Source of the DNA: Clostridiales bacterium
GTDB lineage: Bacteria > Bacillota > Clostridia > Lachnospirales > Lachnospiraceae
NCBI GenBank assembly: GCA_021203365.1
Contig: JAJQBI010000069.1
Span: 1-64,000 of the forward strand
DNA: 64,000 bases
Direction: 5' to 3'
Below the pieces are notes generated by a model, which saw nothing but the letters and a program-made list of their open reading frames with translations, had not been told where the DNA came from and searched no databases. The translations under genes were made by a program, and so were the position numbers. Shown here one piece after another: positions 18,529-27,021 of this stretch (position 1 is the first letter of the stretch; each line of letters opens with the position of its first letter).

Positions 18529-19728
18529 TCACATTTTCGCCTGCAGTTCCAGAATTTTATCCAGAAGTTTCATGGCCGCTGCCTCCTTGCTCATAAGCGG
18601 AAGAGAGATTTCCTCTTCCCTGGTAAGCAGTGTCAGCACATTGGTATCCGTTCCAAATCCCGCGCCCTCCACCTTCAGGTTGTTTGCCACGATCATATCC
18701 AGATTCTTTTTTTCCAGCTTGGCTCTGGAGTTGGCCGCCAGATCCCGGGTTTCCATGGAAAAGCCGCAGAGAAACTGGCCGGGGCTTTTGTGTTTCCCCA
18801 GATATCCCAGTATGTCCTCCGTCCTCTCCATCTCCACAGTGAGATCTCCGTCTTTTTTCTTGATTTTATCCGGACTCGTCTGTTTTGGGCGGTAATCCGC
18901 CACCGCAGCCGCCTTGATAATGATGTCCTGAACAGGGGCCGCGGCGGTCACCGCCTGGTACATTTCCCGGGCAGTGGTCACGGAAACCGTCTTTACAAAT
19001 GGCAAAGGCTCCAGTTCCACAGGTCCGCTGACAAGGGTTACCTCCGCCCCGCGAAGCATGGCCATTTTCGCGATGGCATAGCCCATTTTCCCTGTGGAGT
19101 GATTGGTGATAAAGCGCACCGGGTCCAGAGACTCCCGGGTAGGTCCGGCGGTGACGAGAACCTTCCTTCCGGTCATATTCTTCTCAAAGGCCGCCTCCCG
19201 CAGGATGTACTCCAGAAGAAGCTCCGGCTCCGGCATTTTCCCCGGGCCGGTATCCCCGCAGGCCAGATAGCCGCTGGCAGGGGAAATCACATGGAACCCA
19301 TAGTGAGAAAGCTTCGCAAGATTATCCTGTAACACCGGATTCTCGTACATCCGGGTATTCATGGCCGGAGCCACATATTTCCCGCAGGTGCAGGCCATGA
19401 CAGTGGTGGTCAGCATATCGTCCGCGATCCCGCAGGCCAGCTTCCCGATCACATCGGCGCTGGCCGGTGCAATCATCACCACGTCCGCCATTTTTGCCAG
19501 GGATACATGCTCTACCTGAAACTGAAAATTCCGGTCAAAGGTATCCACCAGACACTTGTTTCCTGTCAGCGACTCAAAAGTCACAGGATGAATAAAATTG
19601 CAGGCATTGGCCGTCATCAGCACATGAACATCCCCGTGCTGTTTCTTCAGGGCGCTGGCAAGGTAAGCGGCCTTATAGGCGGCTATACTGCCGGTAACGC
19701 CCAAAAGGATGGTTTTTCCCTTTAACAT
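18529..19728 (-). CDS. coaBC: Phosphopantothenoylcysteine synthetase/decarboxylase CoaBC
   Basis: Bifunctional: the N-terminal FMN decarboxylase (CoaC, about 1-185) shows the histidine in EHVSLAKMADV and the PAMNTRMYEN loop with the cysteine in MACTCGKY; the C-terminal CoaB ligase (about 190-399) begins RKVLVTAGPTRE and holds ITNHSTGKMGYAIA. AGGAGAG before ATG 19728 sets the start, giving 399 residues. It follows the cyclophilin lipoprotein gene by 10 bp and precedes coaX. Confidence 0.96.
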   Translation of the reverse strand: MLKGKTILLGVTGSIAAYKAAYLASALKKQHGDVHVLMTANACNFIHPVTFESLTGNKCLVDTFDRNFQFQVEHVSLAKMADVVMIAPASADVIGKLACGIADDMLTTTVMACTCGKYVAPAMNTRMYENPVLQDNLAKLSHYGFHVISPASGYLACGDTGPGKMPEPELLLEYILREAAFEKNMTGRKVLVTAGPTRESLDPVRFITNHSTGKMGYAIAKMAMLRGAEVTLVSGPVELEPLPFVKTVSVTTAREMYQAVTAAAPVQDIIIKAAAVADYRPKQTSPDKIKKKDGDLTVEMERTEDILGYLGKHKSPGQFLCGFSMETRDLAANSRAKLEKKNLDMIVANNLKVEGAGFGTDTNVLTLLTREEEISLPLMSKEAAAMKLLDKILELQAKM

Positions 19729-19738
19729 AATCTCTCTC

Positions 19739-20590
19739 CTAGTCCAGAACTGTGATCGTCTCAATTACCGGCTGCTGGTCCGCCGGGATGGTTCCGGATG
19801 AATCCGTGGGATTTGCGTCGGCACAGATCTGATCCACGATCTCCATCCCCGCCGTCACGGTTCCAAAAGCGGCGTAATCCCCGTCCAGGCTCAGCGCGTC
19901 GGCCTGACAGATAAAAAACTGAGAGCTTGCGCTGTCCGCGTCCGCGGACCGGGCCATGGAGACGGTTCCCCGCACATGGGAAAGATTATTCTCCACTCCA
20001 TTGTTGGAAAACTCGCCTGCAATGGTTTCCCCGGAGCCGCCGGTTCCGTCCCCGTTGGGATCACCGCCCTGTATGACAAAGCCCTCCACGATCCGATGAA
20101 AGGTCAGTCCGTCATAAAAGCCCTCCTGGGCCAGCTTTACAAAATTCGTCACGGTGACAGGCGCAATGTCCGCATACAGCTCCACCTCAATGGTGCCGTA
20201 TTCCTCCACCACGATCTGCGCGTGATGCACACCGGTAAGCTGTACGCTGGTGTCCAGAGCCGCCGTCTGTGAGGAAGCCAGGCTGTCATCTGTATCCCCG
20301 CTGCCGGTGTTTTCCTCCATATCCGTAAAATCCGGCTCAGTGGCTTCCTCTTCGTCCGTATCCCCGGAGGTTTCCTCTTCATCCGTAAGATCCTCGTCCG
20401 TAAGGATCTCCTCCATCAGCTCTTCCACCTCCGGAGCCTCTGTCGGGTCCCCATTCTCCTCTCCGCCGTCTGTAAAGGCGTCGGCCGCCTCCCCGGTCTG
20501 CGCGCCGTTCTCCGAAGCTCCGCAGCCGGCCAGCATGCCGGTCAAAAGAATCAGTGCGCAAAGCCATATTCCTGTCCAGCGTCTGCCCAT
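19739..20590 (-). CDS. Lipoprotein peptidyl-prolyl cis-trans isomerase (cyclophilin type)
   Basis: 283 residues. A lipoprotein signal with lipobox LAGC (Cys22) is followed by a long Asp/Glu/Thr-rich linker (about 25-110) and a cyclophilin domain with FHRIVEGFVIQGGDP and the SSQFFI segment. It should be anchored on the outer face of the membrane and assist folding of exported proteins. It sits between trpS (24 bp upstream) and coaBC (10 bp downstream), so the three are likely one transcript; no functional link is evident. Confidence 0.92.
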   Translation of the reverse strand: MGRRWTGIWLCALILLTGMLAGCGASENGAQTGEAADAFTDGGEENGDPTEAPEVEELMEEILTDEDLTDEEETSGDTDEEEATEPDFTDMEENTGSGDTDDSLASSQTAALDTSVQLTGVHHAQIVVEEYGTIEVELYADIAPVTVTNFVKLAQEGFYDGLTFHRIVEGFVIQGGDPNGDGTGGSGETIAGEFSNNGVENNLSHVRGTVSMARSADADSASSQFFICQADALSLDGDYAAFGTVTAGMEIVDQICADANPTDSSGTIPADQQPVIETITVLD

Positions 20591-20613
20591 TGCTTCCTCC
20601 TCTTTATGCAGGA

Positions 20614-21618
20614 TCAGCGGATACGATCCGGAAATCCGATCTTACGGTGAACCTTGCGCAGTGTTTTTCCCGCGTAGTATCCTGCCTTCTCCCCGTTCTC
20701 CTTAATAATGGAGTCCAGGTATGCCTTATCCTTGGAAAGCCTTGCGTATTCCTCCTGCAGCGGCTTAAGCACGCTGATCACCGCTTCGCCCACCGCAGGC
20801 TTTAAATCACCGTAGCCCTTCCCGTCAAATTCACGGACCGTCTCCTCCGGGGTTTTGCCGGTGCAGGCGCTGTAAATATCAATCAGGTTTTTCAGTCCGG
20901 GCTGACGGTCGGTATAGCGGATGCAGCCCTCTGAATCCGTCACCGCCCGCCTGCACTTGCGCATAATCGTGTCCGGGTCATCCATGAGATAGATACTTCC
21001 GTTGGGGTTCTCGTCGGATTTGGACATTTTCTTCGAGGGATCCTGAAGACTCATGATCTTGGCGCCCACCTTGCCGATATAAGCCTCGGGTATGGTAAAC
21101 ACTTCCCCGTAGAGATTGTTAAACCGCTCCGCCAGGTTCCTGGTAAGCTCCAGGTGCTGCATCTGATCAATCCCCACAGGCACCACATCCGCCTGGTAAA
21201 GGAGGATGTCCGCGGCCATCAGGACCGGATAGGTAAAAAGACCCGCGTTAATGTTGTCCGCGTGCTTCGCGGCCTTGTCCTTAAACTGAGTCATTCGGTT
21301 CAGCTCTCCCATATAGGTATAGCAGTTCAGAACCCAGGCCAGCTCCGCGTGAGCGGACACATGAGACTGATAATAAATGCAGTTCTTCTTCGGGTCCAGA
21401 CCGGCCGCTATATAGAGAGTCAGAAGACTTCTGGCCCGTTTGCGGAGTGTGGCCGGATCCTGCCGCACTGTTATGGAGTGCATGTCCACCACACTGTAAA
21501 AACATTCATATTCATCAGAAAGAGCCACCCAGTTCTTGAGAGCTCCCAGATAATTCCCGAGCGTAAGATTCCCGGTTGCCTGCATGCCACTGAATAATAC
21601 TTTTTTTCCGTCAATCAT
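20614..21618 (-). CDS. trpS: Tryptophan-tRNA ligase
   Basis: Class I aminoacyl-tRNA synthetase, 334 residues, normal for bacterial TrpS. The HIGH-like motif reads TLGNYLGAL (about residues 18-26) and the KMSKS motif is KKMSKSDEN. The ribosome site GGAGG is 7 nt before ATG 21618. No T-box leader fits in the short 5' region; instead a palindrome overlaps the promoter -10 (see 21632-21654). Confidence 0.97.
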   Translation of the reverse strand: MIDGKKVLFSGMQATGNLTLGNYLGALKNWVALSDEYECFYSVVDMHSITVRQDPATLRKRARSLLTLYIAAGLDPKKNCIYYQSHVSAHAELAWVLNCYTYMGELNRMTQFKDKAAKHADNINAGLFTYPVLMAADILLYQADVVPVGIDQMQHLELTRNLAERFNNLYGEVFTIPEAYIGKVGAKIMSLQDPSKKMSKSDENPNGSIYLMDDPDTIMRKCRRAVTDSEGCIRYTDRQPGLKNLIDIYSACTGKTPEETVREFDGKGYGDLKPAVGEAVISVLKPLQEEYARLSKDKAYLDSIIKENGEKAGYYAGKTLRKVHRKIGFPDRIR

Positions 21619-21631
21619 ATTCTCAACCTCC

Positions 21632-21654
21632 GATAAACTACTGACCAGTTTATC
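21632..21654. promoter_or_regulatory. Palindrome covering the trpS -10 region
   Basis: GATAAACT (21632-21639) and AGTTTATC (21647-21654) form a perfect 8-bp inverted repeat around a 7-base centre. It overlaps the -10 hexamer and probable start of the trpS transcript, so it could be an operator or a 5' hairpin. Confidence 0.5.
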
Positions 21655-21675
21655 ATTTTATAATGGCAAAGTCAA
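21647..21675 (-). promoter_or_regulatory. Promoter of trpS-cyclophilin-coaBC
   Basis: On the minus strand TTGACT (21675-21670), 17-bp spacer, TAAACT (21652-21647) with a preceding TGA that gives an extended -10. Confidence 0.65.
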
Positions 21676-21692
21676 TTCCTTCAAAACCAGAC

Positions 21693-21721
21693 TTGAAGCC
21701 GCCTCTTTTCTCTGCTACAAT
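21693..21721 (+). promoter_or_regulatory. Promoter of luxS
   Basis: TTGAAG (21693-21698), 17-bp spacer, TACAAT (21716-21721), 29 bp before the luxS start. Confidence 0.7.
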
Positions 21722-21750
21722 TACAGAAAAACAGAACCGGAGGAATCAGA

Positions 21751-22230
21751 ATGGAAAAAATCACAAGCTTTACCATAAATCATCTCTCTCTGCAGCCCGG
21801 AATCTACGTTTCCCGCAAGGATCCCGTGGGCGGCGAGATTGTCACCACCTTCGACATCCGCATGACCTCTCCCAACGAGGAGCCGGTGATGAATACCGCC
21901 GAGCTTCACGCCATCGAGCATCTGGCGGCCACGTTTCTCCGGAACCACCGGGAATTCGGTCCCAGAGTTCTTTACTGGGGCCCCATGGGCTGCCGCACAG
22001 GAAACTATCTCCTGCTCCGGGGAGATTACAGCTCCGCGGATATTGTTCCTCTGATGAGGGAAATGTTTGAGTTTATCCGGGATTATGAGGGTGAAATCCC
22101 CGGCGCTTCCCCCAGAGACTGCGGCAACTATCTGGATATGAACCTGGGCATGGCCCGGTATCTGGCCGGGAAATTCCTGAATGAAGTTCTCTATGACATC
22201 AAACCGGACCGGCTGGTGTACCCGGAATAA
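21751..22230 (+). CDS. luxS: S-ribosylhomocysteine lyase LuxS
   Basis: Cleaves S-ribosylhomocysteine to homocysteine and DPD, the precursor of autoinducer-2, in the activated methyl cycle. 159 residues, family length. The metal site is visible as HAIEH (about residues 53-57) with the third ligand cysteine in RDCGNY (about 129). CGGAGGAA precedes the ATG. It stands alone with its own promoter and terminator; no pfs/mtnN gene is next to it. Confidence 0.96.
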   Translation: MEKITSFTINHLSLQPGIYVSRKDPVGGEIVTTFDIRMTSPNEEPVMNTAELHAIEHLAATFLRNHREFGPRVLYWGPMGCRTGNYLLLRGDYSSADIVPLMREMFEFIRDYEGEIPGASPRDCGNYLDMNLGMARYLAGKFLNEVLYDIKPDRLVYPE

Positions 22231-22238
22231 AAGAATAC

Positions 22239-22300
22239 AATGATACAAAAGGACAAGGATCATGAATGCAGATGCCTGCCTCTGCATTCACGGACTTTGG
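22239..22300. repeat. Palindromic intergenic repeat, copy A
   Basis: TGAATGCAGA (22263-22272) and TCTGCATTCA (22281-22290) form a 10-bp inverted repeat. The left flank (AATGATACAAAAGGACAAGG) matches, in reverse orientation, the flank of copy B at 55136-55230, so these are members of one dispersed family. Confidence 0.6.
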
Positions 22301-22321
22301 TTCCTGTGCATCACCACGAAA

Positions 22322-22363
22322 AAAGCTGCCGGATTCCCTGGTTTCCCACTCCGGCAGCTTTTC
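22322..22363. terminator. Bidirectional terminator between luxS and SH3 lipoprotein gene
   Basis: AAAAGCTGCCGGA (22322-22334) pairs perfectly with TCCGGCAGCTTTT (22351-22363). The A/T ends give a T-run on both strands, suiting the two convergent genes. Confidence 0.8.
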
Positions 22364-22396
22364 ACTGTGTTTAAATATCTGATCTGAATCTGTTCT

Positions 22397-22816
22397 CTAC
22401 TGCGTAACAGCTGTCACATAATCTCCGCTGACATAATATACTCCGCCGTCGCTGTACGCCACACGCAGCCATCCATTCTCATCGCAGATTCCCGTGACTG
22501 TCAGCTGTTCTCCCGCAGCCGCACTTGCCATGATATCACTGTCCGTCGAGCAGTCTGAACGAAGATTCACAGCCTCATTCACCGTATACACAGCGGATAT
22601 CACCCGGATCGACAGGCCGCTTGGGGACTGCTCATAGGTAGCCTCCGGCGTCGGAGTCGCTTCCGGCGTTGGGGTAACCTCCGGTGTGGGGGTCGGTTCA
22701 GGAGTCGGTGTAGCATCTATCACCGTTACCACGGCATCTGTTCCCTCTGTAAATCCGCAGCCGGGAACCATAATAACCATTCCCAGCATCAATGCAGCCA
22801 GACAAGCTTTCTTCAT
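22397..22816 (-). CDS. SH3b-domain lipoprotein
   Basis: 139 residues. Signal peptide with lipobox VPGC (Cys20), then a Thr-Pro-Glu repeat linker (about 35-60) and one bacterial SH3 domain (about 75-139; VNLRSDCSTDSDIM and the NGWLRVAY segment). Such domains usually bind cell-wall peptides; the linker may span the wall. A TGATATAAT extended -10 (22840-22848) lies 24 bp upstream, with AGGAGG before the ATG. No enzyme domain is attached, so its role is uncertain. Confidence 0.8.
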   Translation of the reverse strand: MKKACLAALMLGMVIMVPGCGFTEGTDAVVTVIDATPTPEPTPTPEVTPTPEATPTPEATYEQSPSGLSIRVISAVYTVNEAVNLRSDCSTDSDIMASAAAGEQLTVTGICDENGWLRVAYSDGGVYYVSGDYVTAVTQ

Positions 22817-23009
22817 TTTATTTCCTCCTCTTCGAGAACATTATATCACGGTTTCTCTTCCGTCATTTCTAAAACACCTTACCATTCAATATACATGATT
22901 ATGCCTCAATATGCAAGTTTTTATTTCAAGGTCAACCGGAAAAATGCTCTTTCAATCCGCGAAAGCCGGATACGGACAACCGTCCCAAAGAGAAGCAGCA
23001 TCAAAAGCC

Positions 23010-23408
23010 TCAGGTCCTGTGAATCATTTTATTCCCACAGTTCGGACAGGTAATCTCAATTTTCCCTTTTCCCCTGGGAACACGGATTTTCTTACAGCAG
23101 CTGGAGCACATATAAATCCTGGAGGAGGACTTACGATCCTGAAAATTCAGCTTGATTACCTCAAAAAACACAAGGAACCGGGTATTTTCTTTCCTGCGGC
23201 TGTCTATATTTCTGGAGAAGGAGCGAAAAACGCTGTAAAATATGGCAATCCACGACAGTATATACAAAATGCTGTTACCCGTCAGTATGGACAGGAAATA
23301 AATGATCACACCTCCCAGCAGAGAAAACTTGGCGATGTCATCCATCCCATTCCTGCCGTTCATAAAATTACTGAAAAAATCCCCGATCCGACTAAAAAAA
23401 TTTTTCAT
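23010..23408 (-). CDS. Small membrane zinc-ribbon protein after dnaK paralogue
   Basis: 132 residues from MKNFFSRIGD. Two hydrophobic segments (about 28-65) are followed by a basic stretch and a C-terminal zinc ribbon with CSSC and CPNC pairs. GGAGGAAAG precedes ATG 23408. It lies 22 bp after the DnaK stop, on the same strand, so it is probably the last gene of the DUF5685-J-DnaK unit. I do not recognise a named family; it may tether or partner the chaperone at the membrane (inference). Confidence 0.7.
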   Translation of the reverse strand: MKNFFSRIGDFFSNFMNGRNGMDDIAKFSLLGGVIIYFLSILTGNSILYILSWIAIFYSVFRSFSRNIDSRRKENTRFLVFFEVIKLNFQDRKSSSRIYMCSSCCKKIRVPRGKGKIEITCPNCGNKMIHRT

Positions 23409-23430
23409 GTTCTCACTTTCCTCCCCGAAT

Positions 23431-25206
23431 CTACTGCGGATCACTGCCTGAAAGAATTCCCGCCGCACTGCTCTCCAGCTGCTGCTTTGCGGCTCTCATA
23501 TTGTCCAGCTCTGCCTGCTCCACCTTATCCAGCCGGCATTTATTCACCAGCTTCCGAAGGGCATTGCTGTCATTTTTCACCTGTTTTTTCACATTCTTGT
23601 CCAGCTGTTTTCCCGCATTTTTCACAGCCTGATCCGTTCTGGAAAGAAGACTCTGGCATTCGCTGAGAAGCTCCATGGCGTCCCTTCGCACCTGGTCCTG
23701 CCCCGCGTAATTCATGGCATCCTGCATGGCCTGCTGAATTTCCATGTCTGACATACGGTCATTGGCCGTAATGGTAATGGACTGTTCCTTGCCTGTATCC
23801 AGATCTCTGGCGGAAACCTTCAGAATGCCGTTGGCGTCAATATCAAAGGTCACATCAATCTGAGGCACCCCGGCCGGCGCGGATTTGATCCCCTTCAGCT
23901 TAAATTTGCCGATGGTCTTGTTATCTTTGGCCAGCGGCCGCTCTCCCTGAAGCACATGAATTTCCACAGAGCGCTGATAGGGAGCCGCCGTGGTAAACAC
24001 CTTTGAATAACGGATGGGAAGAGTCGAATTGCGGTCTACCAGCTTCGTGGCAACGCCTCCCACCGTCTCAATGGAGAGACTCATGGGAGTCACATCCAGC
24101 AGAAGGAGATTCTGCCCGGTCCCGGCGGTCACAATGCTGTTTCCCTGCAAAGTGCTGCCAAGAATGGCCGCGCCCTGGGCCACGCATTCGTCCGGATTGA
24201 TATTCTTGGAAGGCTCCTTTCCCGTAAGGGCCCGAACCTTCGCCTGCACCGCAGGAATCCGGGTGGAGCCGCCCACAAGAAGCACCCGTCCCAGCTCCGA
24301 AGGCGCGATCCCCGCGTCGCTTAAGGCATTTTTCACAGGTCCTTCCGTACGCTGAATCAGGCCGGAAACCATTTCCTCAAACTGTGCCCTGGTAAGAGTC
24401 AGATCCAGATGTACCGGTTCCCCTTTTACCTCTGTGAGGTATGGAAGGACTATGTTCGTGCTTCCGGAGGAGGACAGCTCCTTTTTTGCCTGCTCCGCCG
24501 CGTCCTTCACCCGCTGCATGGCGGCCATATCCCGCTGAAGATCCGTTTTGTACTGTTCCCTGAACTTATTTACGATCCAGTCACTGATCCGCTGGTCAAA
24601 ATCGTCTCCGCCCAGATGATTGTCGCCCGAAGTGGCCAGAACTTCAATCACACCGTCCCCGATCTCAATAATGGAAACATCAAAGGTGCCTCCGCCCAGA
24701 TCATAAACCATAACCTTCTGGGGTTCACCGTGATTCAGCCCGTATGAAAGAGCAGCGCTTGTGGGCTCATTGACAATACGCTTCACATTCAGGCCGGCAA
24801 TCTTCCCCGCATCCTTGGTGGCCTGCCGCTGAATATCATTAAAATAGGCCGGCACCGTAATAACAGCCTCGGTCACCGGCTCTCCAAGAAAATCCTCCGC
24901 GTCCTTCTTAAGCTGCGCAAGAATCATGGCGCTGATGGTCTGGGGTTTGTACTCCTTTCCATCAATGCGCACACTCCAGTCCTGGCCCATATGACGTTTC
25001 ACTGAACTGATGGTGCGGTCCGGATTGGTGACCGCCTGTCTCCGGGCCCGCTCTCCCACCATTCTCTCCCCGTTTTTGGAAAACGCCACAATGCTGGGTG
25101 TAGTCATACTGCCGGACGCGGAGGGAATAATCACCGGTTTATCATTCTCAATCACAGAAACACAGCTGTTGGTGGTTCCAAGGTCAATTCCGATAACTTT
25201 ACTCAT
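23431..25206 (-). CDS. dnaK: Hsp70 chaperone, DnaK paralogue
   Basis: 591 residues, somewhat shorter than typical DnaK (about 610-640). The actin-like ATPase domain has [10 protein letters not shown] at the start, [13 protein letters not shown] and [11 protein letters not shown]; the substrate-binding domain starts near residue 370 ([17 protein letters not shown]). The helical lid is short and the tail ends SGSDPQ. Neighbours are not grpE/hrcA but a TPR-bearing J-protein and a DUF5685 protein, and no CIRCE element is seen. I take it as a specialised paralogue rather than the housekeeping copy, though that cannot be checked from this window. Confidence 0.92.
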   Translation of the reverse strand: MSKVIGIDLGTTNSCVSVIENDKPVIIPSASGSMTTPSIVAFSKNGERMVGERARRQAVTNPDRTISSVKRHMGQDWSVRIDGKEYKPQTISAMILAQLKKDAEDFLGEPVTEAVITVPAYFNDIQRQATKDAGKIAGLNVKRIVNEPTSAALSYGLNHGEPQKVMVYDLGGGTFDVSIIEIGDGVIEVLATSGDNHLGGDDFDQRISDWIVNKFREQYKTDLQRDMAAMQRVKDAAEQAKKELSSSGSTNIVLPYLTEVKGEPVHLDLTLTRAQFEEMVSGLIQRTEGPVKNALSDAGIAPSELGRVLLVGGSTRIPAVQAKVRALTGKEPSKNINPDECVAQGAAILGSTLQGNSIVTAGTGQNLLLLDVTPMSLSIETVGGVATKLVDRNSTLPIRYSKVFTTAAPYQRSVEIHVLQGERPLAKDNKTIGKFKLKGIKSAPAGVPQIDVTFDIDANGILKVSARDLDTGKEQSITITANDRMSDMEIQQAMQDAMNYAGQDQVRRDAMELLSECQSLLSRTDQAVKNAGKQLDKNVKKQVKNDSNALRKLVNKCRLDKVEQAELDNMRAAKQQLESSAAGILSGSDPQ

Positions 25207-25290
25207 AGTCTTCTCCTCTTTCTATATCCTCTCTCTTCCCCCTGGATATATAACGATGATACCAGAATCGTACAGCAGAACTTCAAAGTA

Positions 25291-26058
25291 TCAACAGCGG
25301 CAGAACCCGCAAAACAGCTGCGCCAGGCACAGCCAGCCGCACATTCTCGTCATGCTTTCCGCGTAGGTGTTAAAATCCCGCCCGCTCTGCTCATACTGAT
25401 TTCCGGAGCGCTGAAAGCTCTGCAGAGTTCTTCGGTACACACCGTTATTGGGATCCATCTGCACGGCTCTCTGGATCTGTTCCAGGGCAAGCATCTGATT
25501 TCCCAGACCGTAGTTGGCGAGAGAGCTGAGATAATACCACCTGGCGTTGCGGTACGCGCTGATCACACCGTTCAGTGTATCGCTGGCGTACTGGTACTGC
25601 TTCATATTAATAAAATCCACCGCCTGGCGGATGTCACTGCTGTCCCCCGCCTCAGGCCGGGGGCTCTCCGGCTCGGCGTGAGATGAGTAACCACCGCCGA
25701 AAAAATCTCCGAAGCCGCCAAAGGGATCATAATCTCTGTATTCCCGGCCGCCCCCGTAGCCCTGACCGCCGTAACCGGATCCGCCGCCATAGCTGCGGTT
25801 TCCTTCATAGTTCTGGCCTGTTCCGTAGCTCTGGCCGCTTCTCTGGTAAGAGCCGGCGTTTTCCTGTTTCTTATACTTCTCGGGGTTGTTGAGCATATCA
25901 TATGCCTCATTCACCTCATTCATTTTCTCAGCCGCCACAGGATCATCCGGGTGGAGATCCGGATGATATTCCTTCGCCTTCTGGCGGTAGGCCTTCTTTA
26001 TCTCTTCCTTCGATGCGTCCCTGGACACTCCAAGAACCTTATAAGGATCGTCAACCAT
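25291..26058 (-). CDS. J-domain protein with Gly-rich linker and TPR-like region
   Basis: 255 residues from MVDDPYKVLGVS. The J domain (about 3-68) keeps the HPD motif (YHPDLHPD). A Gly/Tyr-rich segment (about 75-135) follows, then a helical TPR-like stretch (about 145-215: RQAVDFINMKQYQYA, ALEQIQRAVQMDPNN) and a Cys-rich hydrophobic tail. It has no DnaJ zinc fingers. It should stimulate the ATPase of the DnaK paralogue encoded 84 bp downstream. The start at 26058 follows AAAGGAG; it overlaps the DUF5685 gene by 8 bases. Confidence 0.88.
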   Translation of the reverse strand: MVDDPYKVLGVSRDASKEEIKKAYRQKAKEYHPDLHPDDPVAAEKMNEVNEAYDMLNNPEKYKKQENAGSYQRSGQSYGTGQNYEGNRSYGGGSGYGGQGYGGGREYRDYDPFGGFGDFFGGGYSSHAEPESPRPEAGDSSDIRQAVDFINMKQYQYASDTLNGVISAYRNARWYYLSSLANYGLGNQMLALEQIQRAVQMDPNNGVYRRTLQSFQRSGNQYEQSGRDFNTYAESMTRMCGWLCLAQLFCGFCRC

Positions 26059-26875
26059 CTGTTTTCTCCTTTCCGCGCCACTTCCCGTAATACTTCTGCC
26101 ACACACCTCCATAGAGGATATTCCGAAGAAGATTTACGTCCTGTACCAGCGGAAGCTTTTCAAATATCTCCATTGCCTTTCCCATCGTCATCTTCAGTAT
26201 CGGCTCCATCTCCTCCGGCTTTCGGTTCATGCGGATCAGAGGATTATAGTGGTTCGCCTTTATATCCTTGGGATAATCCATGGATGCGTCCATAAGATAA
26301 ATAAATCTTCCAAGCTCAAAACCAAATGACCACAGACTCTTGCTCCAGAAATCCGTGTCATACACGAATATATCCGCCAGCATTTTCCCCGAGGCATTCA
26401 CCGCCCTGTCCGGATTGGCGGCACAGGCCTTTTCGATCTCACTGAGCTCCGCGATGCTCTCCTTCACGGCACGGCTCTGCCTTGGATATTTTTCCGAAAT
26501 CTCCCAGAACAGCTTTCCCAGGTGATTCCCGTACCATCGCATTACATGGTTGTGGTCATCCTCCCAGTCGTCCTGACATTTATAATAGGTCAGAAGAATG
26601 GTCATATCCGACGCGTACTCCGTAAAGCGGTTCTCCACTCCCATTCTCTTCTGAAGAGGATGGATTCCACATCGAAAATCCTCCTCCTTCTCCTCCGGTT
26701 CATAGAGAGAGGACAGGAAAAGTATCAGAAATGTCAGATCATAAGTCAGGCTGAGGCGCTCCATCTGGCCGAAACGTTTCTTCAGATTCCGGCAGAGTCC
26801 GCAGTAAACTTTCTCATATCTTTTCGCTTCTTCTTCTGTAAGCTGCGCCTTATTGCACACAATATATCCATACAT
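26051..26875 (-). CDS. DUF5685 family protein, first gene of the chaperone module
   Basis: 274 residues, mostly helical and without a signal peptide. An N-terminal MYGYIVCNKAQL and a CGLC pair (about residue 25) are typical of the family as I know it, and an acidic run KCQDDWEDDHN lies near residue 100. No biochemical function is established to my knowledge. It heads an operon with the J-protein (8-bp overlap), DnaK and zinc-ribbon genes, so it may be a client or co-factor of that chaperone pair (inference). A promoter is at 26931-26958. Confidence 0.75.
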   Translation of the reverse strand: MYGYIVCNKAQLTEEEAKRYEKVYCGLCRNLKKRFGQMERLSLTYDLTFLILFLSSLYEPEEKEEDFRCGIHPLQKRMGVENRFTEYASDMTILLTYYKCQDDWEDDHNHVMRWYGNHLGKLFWEISEKYPRQSRAVKESIAELSEIEKACAANPDRAVNASGKMLADIFVYDTDFWSKSLWSFGFELGRFIYLMDASMDYPKDIKANHYNPLIRMNRKPEEMEPILKMTMGKAMEIFEKLPLVQDVNLLRNILYGGVWQKYYGKWRGKEKTDG

Positions 26876-26930
26876 ACAGCAACACTTTCCTCACCGGGAA
26901 CTCCCGCCTCATTTTCCATCTGTTATTACA

Positions 26931-26958
26931 AATGTAGCACAATCCCCCCGGATGTCAA
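26931..26958 (-). promoter_or_regulatory. Promoter of the DUF5685-J-DnaK unit
   Basis: On the minus strand TTGACA (26958-26953), 16-bp spacer, TACATT (26936-26931) with an upstream TG. No CIRCE-type inverted repeat (TTAGCACTC) is nearby, so HrcA control is unlikely. Confidence 0.6.
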
Positions 26959-27021
26959 CGGCTTTTAGATTTCTTTAATTTTTTTCATAAATCTTTCAGC
27001 TCTCCTTCACCCTTTGAACAC

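Noticed and set aside
21619-21750. T-box leader for trpS
   Set aside because: The distance from promoter to start is under 40 nt and no specifier or antiterminator sequence is present.
22630-22720. Short DNA repeats near 22.7 kb that could be taken for a CRISPR-like array
   Set aside because: They encode the Thr-Pro-Glu linker of the SH3 lipoprotein and have no unique spacers.
25207-26960. HrcA/CIRCE control of the DnaK region
   Set aside because: No TTAGCACTC-N9-GAGTGCTAA element is found upstream of the unit or of dnaK.
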